The notes under the pieces: generated by a model
Seen by the model: only the letters and a program-made list of their open reading frames with translations
The model's database searches: none
What the model was told of the DNA's origin: nothing
Assembly (NCBI GenBank): GCA_027315185.1
Contig: DAHUYO010000003.1
Location: 38,694 to 102,693 of the forward strand
DNA length: 64,000 bases
From: Acidobacteriota bacterium
GTDB taxonomy: Bacteria > Acidobacteriota > Terriglobia > Terriglobales > SCQP01
Direction: 5' to 3'
Shown here: one piece after another, positions 39,896 through 48,738 of the stretch
Numbering within the stretch: the stretch's first letter is position 1
Layout: every line of letters begins with the position of its first letter
Program-made: the position numbers and the translations under genes

Positions 39896-40854
39896 ATGCG
39901 CGTTCTCAGATTTCTTCACGGAAGGGAAGTGCTGAGCGAGATCGCCAGGCGCAGATTGACCTCGGGCCGGTTTAGCGTAGCTGTCGCCTACATCGGCAGG
40001 GAGCCACGGCTACGGCTTGATCTCCGGCCTGGCGACAGGGTGATCTGCGATCTCGATGCGGCTGCGAAGGGTTCGTTGGATCCGCGCGCGGTGCGGGAAC
40101 TAATCGCGTGTGACGTCAGTGTCAGAAAGGCCCCGGGCCTCCACGCGAAGGTTTACCTCGCAGAAAACTGGGCGGTCGTTGGGTCCGCAAACCCGTCCAA
40201 AAACGCCGAAAAGGCATTGGAGGAGGCTGCAGTACTGTCGGAGGGCCCCGCTTTTGTCCGCTCGATTTCACGGTGGTTCGAGGATCAGTGGGAAAGAGCG
40301 CGGGTGGTTCCGCCCGGCGAACTGGAGGAATTGATAAGGGCGTACGACATCGCGAGACGCGCGCTGCGGAAACTGGATGCGCGCGTCGGCGTTCGGCGTA
40401 AGGTACACCGCGCTCCGTCCCATCGCTCATACGGCGTTATCACGGAGAGGCGCTTCTGGTATGTCAACACAAATAGCGACAGTACCGAACGCCAAATGCT
40501 AAAGCATCGGGAGGCCCGCGCGTACGGTGTAAGACAGTCGAGGCTTTCCGGGATAGAAAAGGGCGATGTGGTATTTCTTTGGAGAAGCGATTGGGGATTG
40601 TCGCCGCCGGAATTGCCAACGGAAAACGTGGGCAGCGGGATTTGCAGAACGGTGACTATTACGAGCGCTATGTCTCAATTCGTGTGAGCTTCCGGCGTTT
40701 TCCGGACCAGCCGGTCAACGCGCGCTCCGCGAAGCGGATTGGAAGGGGGGCGATCCATCCGAAGTACGGCTTTCCGGACACGTGCAACGCCCTGCGTGTC
40801 GCGGCGGGCGAGCGGCTCTGGGATTATATCCAAGCAAACAGGCCCGCCCACTGA
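39896..40854 (+). pseudogene. PLD-like nuclease fused to PUA/EVE-like domain, interrupted by a likely -1 frameshift in a G-run at 40593-40596
   Basis: Frame 1 to ~40596 (HAKVYLAENWAVVGSANPS; ...FWYVNTNSDS...IEKGDVVFLWRSDWG); continuation in the frame of ORF 40579..40854 (GIVAAGIANGKRGQRDLQNGDYYERYVSIRV...DYIQANRPAH). Confidence 0.65.
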
Positions 40855-41063
40855 CTGTGGGGCGCAGCGAGCGCGGCGGCGGGTCACCCCGAAAATGGCA
40901 AAAACTCATTCCAAAACGCTTGTGATTCGCCGCTCTCGTACTCGGCATCGCGCCAGCCCTCCGCGAACCGGGCGGCGCGGACCTTAGATTTCGTTCCAGC
41001 TCAGGCGCATCCAATTCGGCGGTCCCGTAGGCCGCGACAGGCGCTAGTATGCACCAGCCGCAG

Positions 41064-41204
41064 TCACAGTGACCAGATGATGAGCGCAGCGCCGAGAAGG
41101 ATCATGAGCAGCGCAATCTGGCGTTGTAGACACCATTCAGGGGCCTTGGGTTCGTGATCGCCGGTCGGCGGCCCTGGCACGAGCGGATTATCGTTGTTGT
41201 TCAT
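41064..41204 (-). CDS. Tiny membrane protein (46 aa), hypothetical
   Basis: MNNNDNPLVPGPPTGDHEPKAPEWCLQRQIALLMILLGAALIIWSL; start overlaps stop of upstream ORF (ATGA at 41201-41204). Below ORF-track size cutoff. Confidence 0.5.
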   Translation of the reverse strand: MNNNDNPLVPGPPTGDHEPKAPEWCLQRQIALLMILLGAALIIWSL

Positions 41205-41440
41205 GGAGGCACCGGGCATCCCATCATCCATAACAGCACGCCTCCAACCAGCAGCAGCGCTCCCGCCGCGCGCATTCCGTCATGGCCATCGTCGGCTGAC
41301 TTGGCGGGCATTAGGCATGGCTGACCCTCCACCTTCATTCGGTCGCCCCAGCGCTGTTGTACCAGGCGGCGCGCGCTTTCCCGCAGGCGTTCCCGCTGGG
41401 CGGCATCGTCGCCCGGCGGACCGGTTCGGCCGTGCGCCAA
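41201..41440 (-). CDS. Small C-terminal-TM protein (79 aa), hypothetical
   Basis: MAHGRTGPPGDDAAQRERLRESARRLVQQRWGDRMKVEG...GMRAAGALLLVGGVLLWMMGCPVPP. Confidence 0.45.
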   Translation of the reverse strand: MAHGRTGPPGDDAAQRERLRESARRLVQQRWGDRMKVEGQPCLMPAKSADDGHDGMRAAGALLLVGGVLLWMMGCPVPP

Positions 41441-41719
41441 TGCGCTGGCCCCTCATGCGGCGGCACACCCTGCGTGGCGATTTGACGGCGCGGTGGTTCC
41501 GTCCGCTCCAGTGCCCGCGCGACGGGGCCCCGGGGACGACGGCGGCGACGGCGCATCGCTACGGCCGCTTCGCGCTGGAGGAACTGCGCGATGCCGTCGA
41601 GGCTATTTCCAGTAGAACGCTCCGTGCGGGCCGCCACGCCACGCGGGCGGCCAGGCCCGGTCTGGGCAGTGTAGGCTGGTGGCAGGTCCTAGGCTTAGTA
41701 GGTAGTCCAGCCCGGCTGG

Positions 41720-42583
41720 GTGGTGAGCGTGGCGGATTACAAGTCCTTCGTTGACGATAGCGGCACTCATGCAGGGGCGAAAGTGTGCGTCGCTGGCGGA
41801 TTCGTTGCACAGCGTTTGCCCTGGAGAGAATTTGCGGCGGACTGGACAAGGCTGCTCTCTCGTTTTCAGGTCCCGCCAGAGCGGTTCCATGCGAAGCTGC
41901 TCTACCCAGAACCAAAGGGCTGGTTTAAGCGGGATTGGGCTCAAATCGGGCGGCACGCGGAGTTTCTGTGCTCCCTCAAGGGTTTAGTCATGCGGCACCG
42001 GAAGATCAGGCCGTATGCGTTCGCCGTCCTAGCTGACGATTTTTATCAATACGCCCATCACGTGCGGCGTTGGCTGACCGGGGCGGACGTGAGGATGGGA
42101 GCGTTGCTGACTTCTGGAAAACCTTCAGCCCCCTTTTTTTACTGCCTGCAGAGCTTTCTACAGGCCACCTGTCTCGGATGGCCAACCGACGCAAAAATCG
42201 ATTTTGTGATGGGGCTTGATAGGCGCGACGCTGGATACGCCGCCACGCTGATTGCGGAGATTGTGGGCAGCCGACACCAGGGCGGCAGACATTCTTGGAA
42301 ACGGGCCCTTGGGGCCGTTAGCTGCCCATCTTCGCGCGCAATGCCCGAACTGCAGGCGGCGGACCTCCTGGCCTACGCGACCCACCGCTTTTTTGAGCAG
42401 GAAGCGGCGGCGGGTCGGCTCGCTGGCAGGGTGGCACCGGCGCTGCCAGAATACCTTGACGCGTTGTTCAAGAACAGGAGGGATGGGCACGCGCTGCAGA
42501 TTGATGACTCGCGGGCGATGTTGGCTAAAATCGAGCACGCCAAAGAGATGTCCCGGCGGGGCAGCGAGGCGTTGTTTAGCTAA
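41720..42583 (+). CDS. DUF3800 domain-containing protein
   Basis: YKSFVDDSGTHAGAKVCVAGGFVAQ N-terminus, IDFVMGLDRRDAGY, PELQAADLLAYATHRFFEQ. Confidence 0.8.
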   Translation: MVSVADYKSFVDDSGTHAGAKVCVAGGFVAQRLPWREFAADWTRLLSRFQVPPERFHAKLLYPEPKGWFKRDWAQIGRHAEFLCSLKGLVMRHRKIRPYAFAVLADDFYQYAHHVRRWLTGADVRMGALLTSGKPSAPFFYCLQSFLQATCLGWPTDAKIDFVMGLDRRDAGYAATLIAEIVGSRHQGGRHSWKRALGAVSCPSSRAMPELQAADLLAYATHRFFEQEAAAGRLAGRVAPALPEYLDALFKNRRDGHALQIDDSRAMLAKIEHAKEMSRRGSEALFS

Positions 42584-42658
42584 TGCTTCCTCACCCCACG
42601 CCTACGCCTAAGGGAAATTGGTACGGGCATGTTGCCCAGCGGGCAACCTTACTTCCTC

Positions 42659-42687
42659 GGGGTCCCCAGCAAAGTCCCCGACACTTC
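42659..42687 (+). repeat. 29-bp direct repeat, right copy
   Basis: GGGGTCCCCAGCAAAGTCCCCGACACTTC; 26/29 to 39177-39205. Confidence 0.8.
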
Positions 42688-42730
42688 ACGCCCCCTGGCC
42701 AGCAGGGAACCGATAAGTTGTTGATTCTAT

Positions 42731-42807
42731 TGGCGGGCGCGGCGGGATTCGAACCCGCGACCCTCCGCTTAGAAGGCGGATGCTCTGGTCCACTGAGCTA
42801 CGCGCCC
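42731..42807 (-). tRNA. tRNA-Arg (anticodon TCT), CCA encoded
   Basis: Reverse complement GGGCGCGTAGCTCAGTGGACCAGAGCATCCGCCTTCTAAGCGGAGGGTCGCGGGTTCGAATCCCGCCGCGCCCGCCA folds as a cloverleaf; anticodon loop CTTCTAA. Confidence 0.97.
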
Positions 42808-43031
42808 GCGGCTTCCATTCTACGGCGGCGCGGCGGCGGGCCGCACGGAGCGGCGGCGACGCGGTGTGCACGCCGGCCGCGCGGGCAGCGCGGCGCTAGC
42901 GGTGGCGGGGCCGCTGGAAACGCTGGAGAACGCGGCCAACGTCGCGCAGGGAGCGGCGCGCGACGCGAGCGATCAGGTCCTTGGCGGGATGGCTGGAGCT
43001 GCCTCGGGCGTCGGTGCCTTTGGCCGCGGCG

Positions 43032-43274
43032 TTACTGGGCGCCGCTGCCTGCGGCTGCGGCTTCGGCGGCGAGGATATGGGCTTCGGCGCCTTGGAAGCC
43101 GCAGGTTTTATGGCTGCCGTCACAGAAGGGTTTGTTGTTGGAATGGCCGCAGCGGCAGAGAGAGATGGCCGGCTTGTTGATGGGAATTTCCTGTCCGTTG
43201 GAATCAATAAGGGTGAATAGCCCCTCGACGTGGAGCGAACCGTTGCGGCGAATGGTGATCTTGACGTCCGGCAT
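43032..43274 (-). CDS. CDGSH iron-sulfur domain protein
   Basis: INKPAISLCRCGHSNNKPFCDGSHKTCGF: CxC...PFCDGSH motif. Confidence 0.93.
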   Translation of the reverse strand: MPDVKITIRRNGSLHVEGLFTLIDSNGQEIPINKPAISLCRCGHSNNKPFCDGSHKTCGFQGAEAHILAAEAAAAGSGAQ

Positions 43275-43310
43275 AAGACAACAGTGTAAACCGCGCTTGC
43301 GGATCGCGGC

Positions 43311-44717
43311 CTAGCCGGCGGCGTGCGGGCGGCTGCGCTGGCGCCACAGGAAGAACGGGATACCGGCCAGGATGATGGCCAGGCCGACGATGGAGGGCAA
43401 AAGGTTGGCGGCGAAGGTCTGTTCCAGGATCACCAGGGCGCAGATGATGAAGATGGCCGGCAGGGCCGGATAGCCCCACATGCGGTAGGGCGAGGTTTCG
43501 CCGCGGCGGCGGAAGGCGAAGAGCGAGGACACGGCCAGGGCGTAGAACAGCCACTCGGCGAAGATGGTGAGCGTGAACAGGCCCTGATAATGGCTGGCCA
43601 GGGCGAATACGCAGGTGAAGGCCGCTTGGATCCACAGGGCGACGTCGGGCGTGCGATAGCGGGGATGGACGTGGGCCAAGCGGGAGAAGAACACGCCATC
43701 GCGGGCCATGGCGAAGGGCGCGCGGGCGCCGGATAAGATGGAGCTGTTGAGGGTGGCGAAGACCGAGACCATGATGGCCACCGAAACCAGCGCGCCGCCG
43801 TGGCGGCCGACAAAGGCCGCGGCCATGGCCCCGGCGACGTTGTTGTGTGCGGCGACCTGGGCCGGGGAGAGCACGTAGAAATAGGCGACGTTGACCAGGG
43901 CGTAGGCGGCGAAGACCACGGCCAGGCCCACGCCCATGGCGATGGGAATGGTCCGCTGCGGTTGCTGGATTTCGCTGCCCGCGAGCGTCAGGTTGTTCCA
44001 GCCGTCGTAGGCCCACAAGGCGGCGACCAGCGCGGCGGCAAAACCGCCGAAGCCGCCCATGCTGGCCAGCGGCGCGGCCAACTGCTGGCCCAGGTGATGC
44101 CAGTCGCCGGGCGCCCAAAGGAAGGCGGCGGCGATCAGTCCGGCGATGAGCAGCAGCTTGAGGGCGGTGAACCAGGCTTGCAGCCGGCCGCCCTGGCGCA
44201 CGCCGAAATAGTTGACCGCCGTGACCAGGATAACGACGCCGGCGGCGAGGAACTGGATGCCTTGAATACCCACGCCGGCAAGGGAAATCACGGTGGCGTT
44301 CAGCCCGGGCCAGATGAAGCCGGCGGCGAGGGCGAAACCAGCGGCGATGGCCGCGGCGGAGACGGGGCGAATGATCCAGAACATGCCCCAGCCGAACAGA
44401 AAGCCGAGGCCGGAGCCCCAGCCGTCGCGCAGAAACACGTATTCCCCGCCGGCCTGCGGCCGCAGCGCTCCAAGTTCTGCATAGGCCAGGGCGCCGAACA
44501 GCGAGAGCAGGCCGCCGACGACCCAGGCGGCCATGATCCAGGTGAAGGAATGCACCTCGCGGATCATTTCATTGGGCACGAAAAAAATGCCGGAGCCGAT
44601 CAGCGTGCCGACGACGAGCGCCACGCATTGGAAGGGCGTAAGACCGCGCACGAGGCCGTCGGCGGAGATGGCGGGCTCGGCGGGAGCGGTGGGCGGAGGC
44701 GCGGGGTGGGGGTCCAT
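43311..44717 (-). CDS. APC-family amino acid permease
   Basis: LTPFQCVALVVGTLIGSGIFFVPNEMIREV...GALAYAELGALRPQAGGEYVFLRDGWG. Confidence 0.93.
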   Translation of the reverse strand: MDPHPAPPPTAPAEPAISADGLVRGLTPFQCVALVVGTLIGSGIFFVPNEMIREVHSFTWIMAAWVVGGLLSLFGALAYAELGALRPQAGGEYVFLRDGWGSGLGFLFGWGMFWIIRPVSAAAIAAGFALAAGFIWPGLNATVISLAGVGIQGIQFLAAGVVILVTAVNYFGVRQGGRLQAWFTALKLLLIAGLIAAAFLWAPGDWHHLGQQLAAPLASMGGFGGFAAALVAALWAYDGWNNLTLAGSEIQQPQRTIPIAMGVGLAVVFAAYALVNVAYFYVLSPAQVAAHNNVAGAMAAAFVGRHGGALVSVAIMVSVFATLNSSILSGARAPFAMARDGVFFSRLAHVHPRYRTPDVALWIQAAFTCVFALASHYQGLFTLTIFAEWLFYALAVSSLFAFRRRGETSPYRMWGYPALPAIFIICALVILEQTFAANLLPSIVGLAIILAGIPFFLWRQRSRPHAAG

Positions 44718-44751
44718 GGCGGTGGCGGATGGCGCCGGAGGCTGGCGGCGG

Positions 44752-46278
44752 CTAGGGCGCCTGGCGCGCCGGGGCGGTGCGCGGCAGCGCCTGACCGCTG
44801 GGCGGAGCGGGGCGGAGCCAACTGAAAGCGTAGCCGGTCAGAAAGGTGGTCACCGTTCCGCCGACTATAAACCATGTGAAGGGCAAACCGGAAAGCCCCA
44901 GGGCGACAGCCACCGCGACGCCCGCGATCATGCCGAGGATGGCGCCGAACTCATTGGCGCGGCGGGTCACCGTGCCCAGCAGGAACACGCCGAGCAGTGC
45001 GCTGAAGGGATAGGAGATGATCGCCAGTCCGGCGACCAAAACCGAACGGGAATCGCGGCTGGCGTAAGCGACGGCGGCCAGCACTACGGTCCAGCCCACC
45101 GTCGCCAGGCGGGACATCCACAAGTAATGTTTTTCCGACTGGCCGGGGTTCAGGTGCGGACGGTAGAAATCCATGATGGTGGTGGAGCTGAGCGCGTTCA
45201 GCGCCGCGCTCAGATTGGACATGGCGGCGGCGATGATGGCGGCGATCAGCAAGCCCGCCAGGCCGATCGGGAAGAAGCGGGCGATGTAGGCGGGATACAA
45301 GCGGTCGTACTTGCCAAACTGGCCGGCGGCGGGCAGGGCGTGGCTTTGATAAAAGACGTACAGCAGCACGCCGATGAACAGGAACAAGACGAATTGGAAA
45401 AAGATCACCACCCAGCTGCTGAGCAGCGCCCAGCGGCTCTCCCGTTCGCTTTTGGCCGAAAGCAGCCGCTGCACGATCAGCTGGTCGGTGCCGTCGGTGG
45501 CGGTGGTCAGGAACATGCCGCCGATCAGCCCTGCCCAGAAGGTGAACGGCTGGGTCCAGGAAAACCGGAAATGCCAGACGCGGAATTTGTGCGCGGCGGC
45601 GGCGACGGCGGCAACGTGCGCCCAACCCCCGGGAATGCCGCGCAGGATGAGGAAGAAGCTGAGAACGGCGCCGGCGACGTAAATGCAGATCTGGATGAAG
45701 TCGGTCCAGATGACCGCGTTCATGCCGCCCTCGAAGGTGTAGATCAGGGTCAGGGCGGCGATGATGAGGATGATCTCCAGGTTGTTGAAGCGCCAGGGCA
45801 GGCCCAGGCGGGGCAGGGCGTCCAGGACCACGCCGCCGACAATAGCCAGCGCCCAGAGCCGGACGCCTTCGGCCATGGCCCGGCCGCCCAAAAAAATGGC
45901 GGCGCTGAGGCTTTTCAGGCGGGTGCCGAAGCGGCGCTGCATCAGTTCATAGGCCGTGAAGAGTTCGCCTTTGAAGTAGTGCGGCAGCAGTATGGCGGAG
46001 ATGACGATGCGGCCGAGCAGATAACCGAATACCAGTTGCAGGAAGGCGAAGTCACCGGTGTAGGCGATGCCCGGCGTGCTGATGATGGTCAGTACGCTGG
46101 TTTCGCCGGCGACGATGGAAAGGGAAATGGCCCACCACGGCACCGCGCGGCCGCCGAGAAAATAATCCTTCAGCGTGGCCCCATGGCGGCGAAACGAGAT
46201 GCCGAACAGGGTGATGCCGATCAGGTAGGCGCCGATGATGGCGAGATCAAGAGGATGAAGGCCGGGGTGCAGTCCCAC
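44752..46278 (-). CDS. Sodium:solute symporter (SSS) family protein
   Basis: DYFLGGRAVPWWAISLSIVAGETSVLTIISTPGIAY...VQRLLSAKSERESRWALL...AIIAAAMSNLSAALNALSSTTIMDFYRP. Confidence 0.93.
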   Translation of the reverse strand: MGLHPGLHPLDLAIIGAYLIGITLFGISFRRHGATLKDYFLGGRAVPWWAISLSIVAGETSVLTIISTPGIAYTGDFAFLQLVFGYLLGRIVISAILLPHYFKGELFTAYELMQRRFGTRLKSLSAAIFLGGRAMAEGVRLWALAIVGGVVLDALPRLGLPWRFNNLEIILIIAALTLIYTFEGGMNAVIWTDFIQICIYVAGAVLSFFLILRGIPGGWAHVAAVAAAAHKFRVWHFRFSWTQPFTFWAGLIGGMFLTTATDGTDQLIVQRLLSAKSERESRWALLSSWVVIFFQFVLFLFIGVLLYVFYQSHALPAAGQFGKYDRLYPAYIARFFPIGLAGLLIAAIIAAAMSNLSAALNALSSTTIMDFYRPHLNPGQSEKHYLWMSRLATVGWTVVLAAVAYASRDSRSVLVAGLAIISYPFSALLGVFLLGTVTRRANEFGAILGMIAGVAVAVALGLSGLPFTWFIVGGTVTTFLTGYAFSWLRPAPPSGQALPRTAPARQAP

Positions 46279-46498
46279 GCCTTGAAGAATAGAGAAATGG
46301 CCGGACTAACGCCAGGCAAGGATGGGCGCGGACCGCTGGGAGTTGGGTTCGGGCCGCCGGGCCGGGTGCGCGCCGCTGGCCCTGGGGGCGCGGGCCGCCG
46401 GCCCGCAGTCCGGTGCGGCCGTGGCCGTCCACGCCCTCCAGAAACAGCGCCGCCGCGGAAGGCGGTCCTCGTCGACCGTTCCACCTCCGCCGTGCGGC

Positions 46499-47218
46499 CT
46501 AGGGCTTGCGCGTGGGGCGCATCAACACTTCGCTGACGAAGCTCTGCGGGTTTTGCGTCACCAGCATGGCGACCACATGCGCCACGTCGTCGGGCTGGAG
46601 CATGACGGCGCGGTTTCTGCCGCGGTCGGGCACCAGGTCGGTATCCACCGATCCCGGGCAGACCAGGCTCACGCGGATCCCATAGGCGCGGAGCTCTTCG
46701 GCGGCGGAGATGGTCATGCCTTTTAGGCCCCACTTGGAGGCGGCATACGCGGCGCCCTTGGGCACGGGATTGTGGGCGGCGAGGGAAGAGATGTTGATGA
46801 TATGGCCGCTTTGGCGGCGGATCATGTGCGGAGAGACGGCGCGCAGCGCTAAATAGGGGCCCCGGAGATTGGTCTCCATCACCGCCTGCCAGTCCTCCGG
46901 CGCCAGCTCATGGAGCGGAGTCCCGAAGGCGCCGATCCCGGCGTTATTGACCAGTACATCCACTCTGCCATGGGCCGCTACGGTGCCGGCGATCAGCCCC
47001 TCGACCTCCTCCGGCCGGCGCATGTCGGTCGGACGGGCGGTGACATCGAGGCCCTCGGCGGACCATTCGTGCGCCATTTCTTCCAGCCGGGCGCGGTTTC
47101 GCGCCGCCAGCACCACCCGGCCGCCCATGGCCGCCAAGCAGCGGGCGACGGCTTCGCCGATGCCATGGCTGGCGCCGGTGATGATGCAAACTTGCTCTTG
47201 GAGGATGTTTTCTGCCAT
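46499..47218 (-). CDS. SDR-family oxidoreductase
   Basis: CIITGASHGIGEAVARCLAAMG, VLVNNAGIGAFG, YAASKWGLKG. Confidence 0.95.
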   Translation of the reverse strand: MAENILQEQVCIITGASHGIGEAVARCLAAMGGRVVLAARNRARLEEMAHEWSAEGLDVTARPTDMRRPEEVEGLIAGTVAAHGRVDVLVNNAGIGAFGTPLHELAPEDWQAVMETNLRGPYLALRAVSPHMIRRQSGHIINISSLAAHNPVPKGAAYAASKWGLKGMTISAAEELRAYGIRVSLVCPGSVDTDLVPDRGRNRAVMLQPDDVAHVVAMLVTQNPQSFVSEVLMRPTRKP

Positions 47219-47400
47219 ATTGCGAGGGTGGCGGCGGGCGCCGGCGACGGCCCTAGGGGCATGGACTCCATTCTGGGCGGCGGAGCAGCATGTCCGGTGC
47301 CGTCGTCTTCTTTAATATTCCACCCGTTTTGCCACGGGTGAGCAGTGTAACGGCGAGATTGCGCGGTGAATCGAATTGTGAGCGGAGGAAAGAGAACCCA

Positions 47401-48684
47401 ATGATGGATGGAATGCGGACTGCCGGTGGTCGTGGGTGGCTTCGAGGTGCGGCCTTGGCCACGGGGCTGTGCCTAATGGCCGTGGCGCCTGTCTGGGCGC
47501 AGGCGATTCCTCCTTGTCCGGCGCCGGGCACGCCGCTGGCCAAGCGCACCTGGAAGGGCGGAATGGCGGAGTACAACGCCTACATCGCCGCCTCCAAGCT
47601 GACGGGCGCGGCGCAGGCGCAGGCCTTTGCAGCGTTTCTGCAGAAATATCCCCAGTCCGACTATCGCTTGCCGGCGTTGCAGCAGGAGATGGCTGGCTAT
47701 GTGACGGCGAAGAATTACGCCGCGGCCGAGCGCACCGCGGAAGCGGTGTTGAAGAATCCGCACGCGCCGGCGGCGGTGCAGGCCGGAGCCTTCACCGTCA
47801 TCGCCTATTACCTGCCCAACGCGGCGGCCAATTTGCCCGCTACCAGCGCGCGCATGAGCCAGGATTTGGTGCGGATTGACTGGGCGGCGCAATGCGGCCA
47901 GCAAGCCCTAGCCGCCACCCAGGCGCCGGCGGAGAAAAAGGCGCAGGCCAGCTATGTCTTCAACCGCGCCGCCGGCTTCGTGGCTCTCCAGCGGCATCAC
48001 TACGCCGCCGCCTCCCGCCACTTCAAATCCGCGGTCGAATTCAATTCCAAGGATGCGCAGTCGTACTACTGGCTGGGCATTGCCGAGCTGTACAAAAAGC
48101 CAGCGGACTTTAGCCGCGGGCTGTTCTACGTTGCCCGCGCCCAGGCCTTGGCGCCGAGCGCGACGACCATCAGCAGCTATTTGCAGAAGGCCTATGCCAG
48201 CTATCACGGTTCCGCGCAGGGCTTGAGCTCCCTGGAGTCCACCGCCCAGGGCAGCGCCCAGCCGCCCTCGGGCTTCAAGATCCAGTCGGCGCGCGACATC
48301 GCCATGGCGCAGTACCAGGCGGAGCTGCAAAAGGTGAACGCGGCCAATGCCGCGGCGCGGGCCAAGCTGTATCCGGCGGATACGTTCCGCGGCATCAAAC
48401 AGCGCCTGATGAATCCGGCGACCCGCTTGGGCGAGTGGAAGCAGGTGAAGGGGCAGACCTACCAGCTACAGGGCGTGGTGGTATCGGCAACGCTGCGCAC
48501 GGTGGATCTGTCGGTGGATCCCTTTGATCAGCAGGCGAAGCCGCCGAAGGTGGACGTGCATTTGGTGCTGGCCGCGCCGCGGCGCGTGCATGCCGGCGCG
48601 CATGTGACCATCACCGGGACGGCGACGGCGTTCCACACCACGCCCAGCTTCCTGATGGTGATGAACAAAGGCAAGGTCGGCTAA
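47401..48684 (+). CDS. TPR-like exported protein
   Basis: Signal peptide MMDGMRTAGGRGWLRGAALATGLCLMAVAPVWAQ; helical TPR-like repeats; AGGAAAGAG upstream of ATG 47401. Confidence 0.75.
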   Translation: MMDGMRTAGGRGWLRGAALATGLCLMAVAPVWAQAIPPCPAPGTPLAKRTWKGGMAEYNAYIAASKLTGAAQAQAFAAFLQKYPQSDYRLPALQQEMAGYVTAKNYAAAERTAEAVLKNPHAPAAVQAGAFTVIAYYLPNAAANLPATSARMSQDLVRIDWAAQCGQQALAATQAPAEKKAQASYVFNRAAGFVALQRHHYAAASRHFKSAVEFNSKDAQSYYWLGIAELYKKPADFSRGLFYVARAQALAPSATTISSYLQKAYASYHGSAQGLSSLESTAQGSAQPPSGFKIQSARDIAMAQYQAELQKVNAANAAARAKLYPADTFRGIKQRLMNPATRLGEWKQVKGQTYQLQGVVVSATLRTVDLSVDPFDQQAKPPKVDVHLVLAAPRRVHAGAHVTITGTATAFHTTPSFLMVMNKGKVG

Positions 48685-48738
48685 TCGCGGCCCGGCGGGG
48701 CGCGCGGCGCGGGGGGAACTCCGCGCCTCCCCGCGGCC

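Larger units (their letters stand above)
39015..42807. mobile_element. Putative tRNA-Arg-integrated genomic island (integrase absent)
   Basis: Flanked by tRNA 3'-end duplication and intact tRNA-Arg; visibly lower GC; matched 29-bp internal repeats near both ends. Confidence 0.7.

Noticed and set aside
41194-41754. Plus-strand ORF 186 aa between the PLD-EVE and DUF3800 genes
   Set aside because: Arg/Ala/Pro-rich translation without motifs; antisense to the better-supported small TM ORF pair.
42866-43180. Plus-strand 104-aa ORF after tRNA-Arg
   Set aside because: Antisense to the CDGSH gene; translation becomes Arg-rich out-of-frame sequence.
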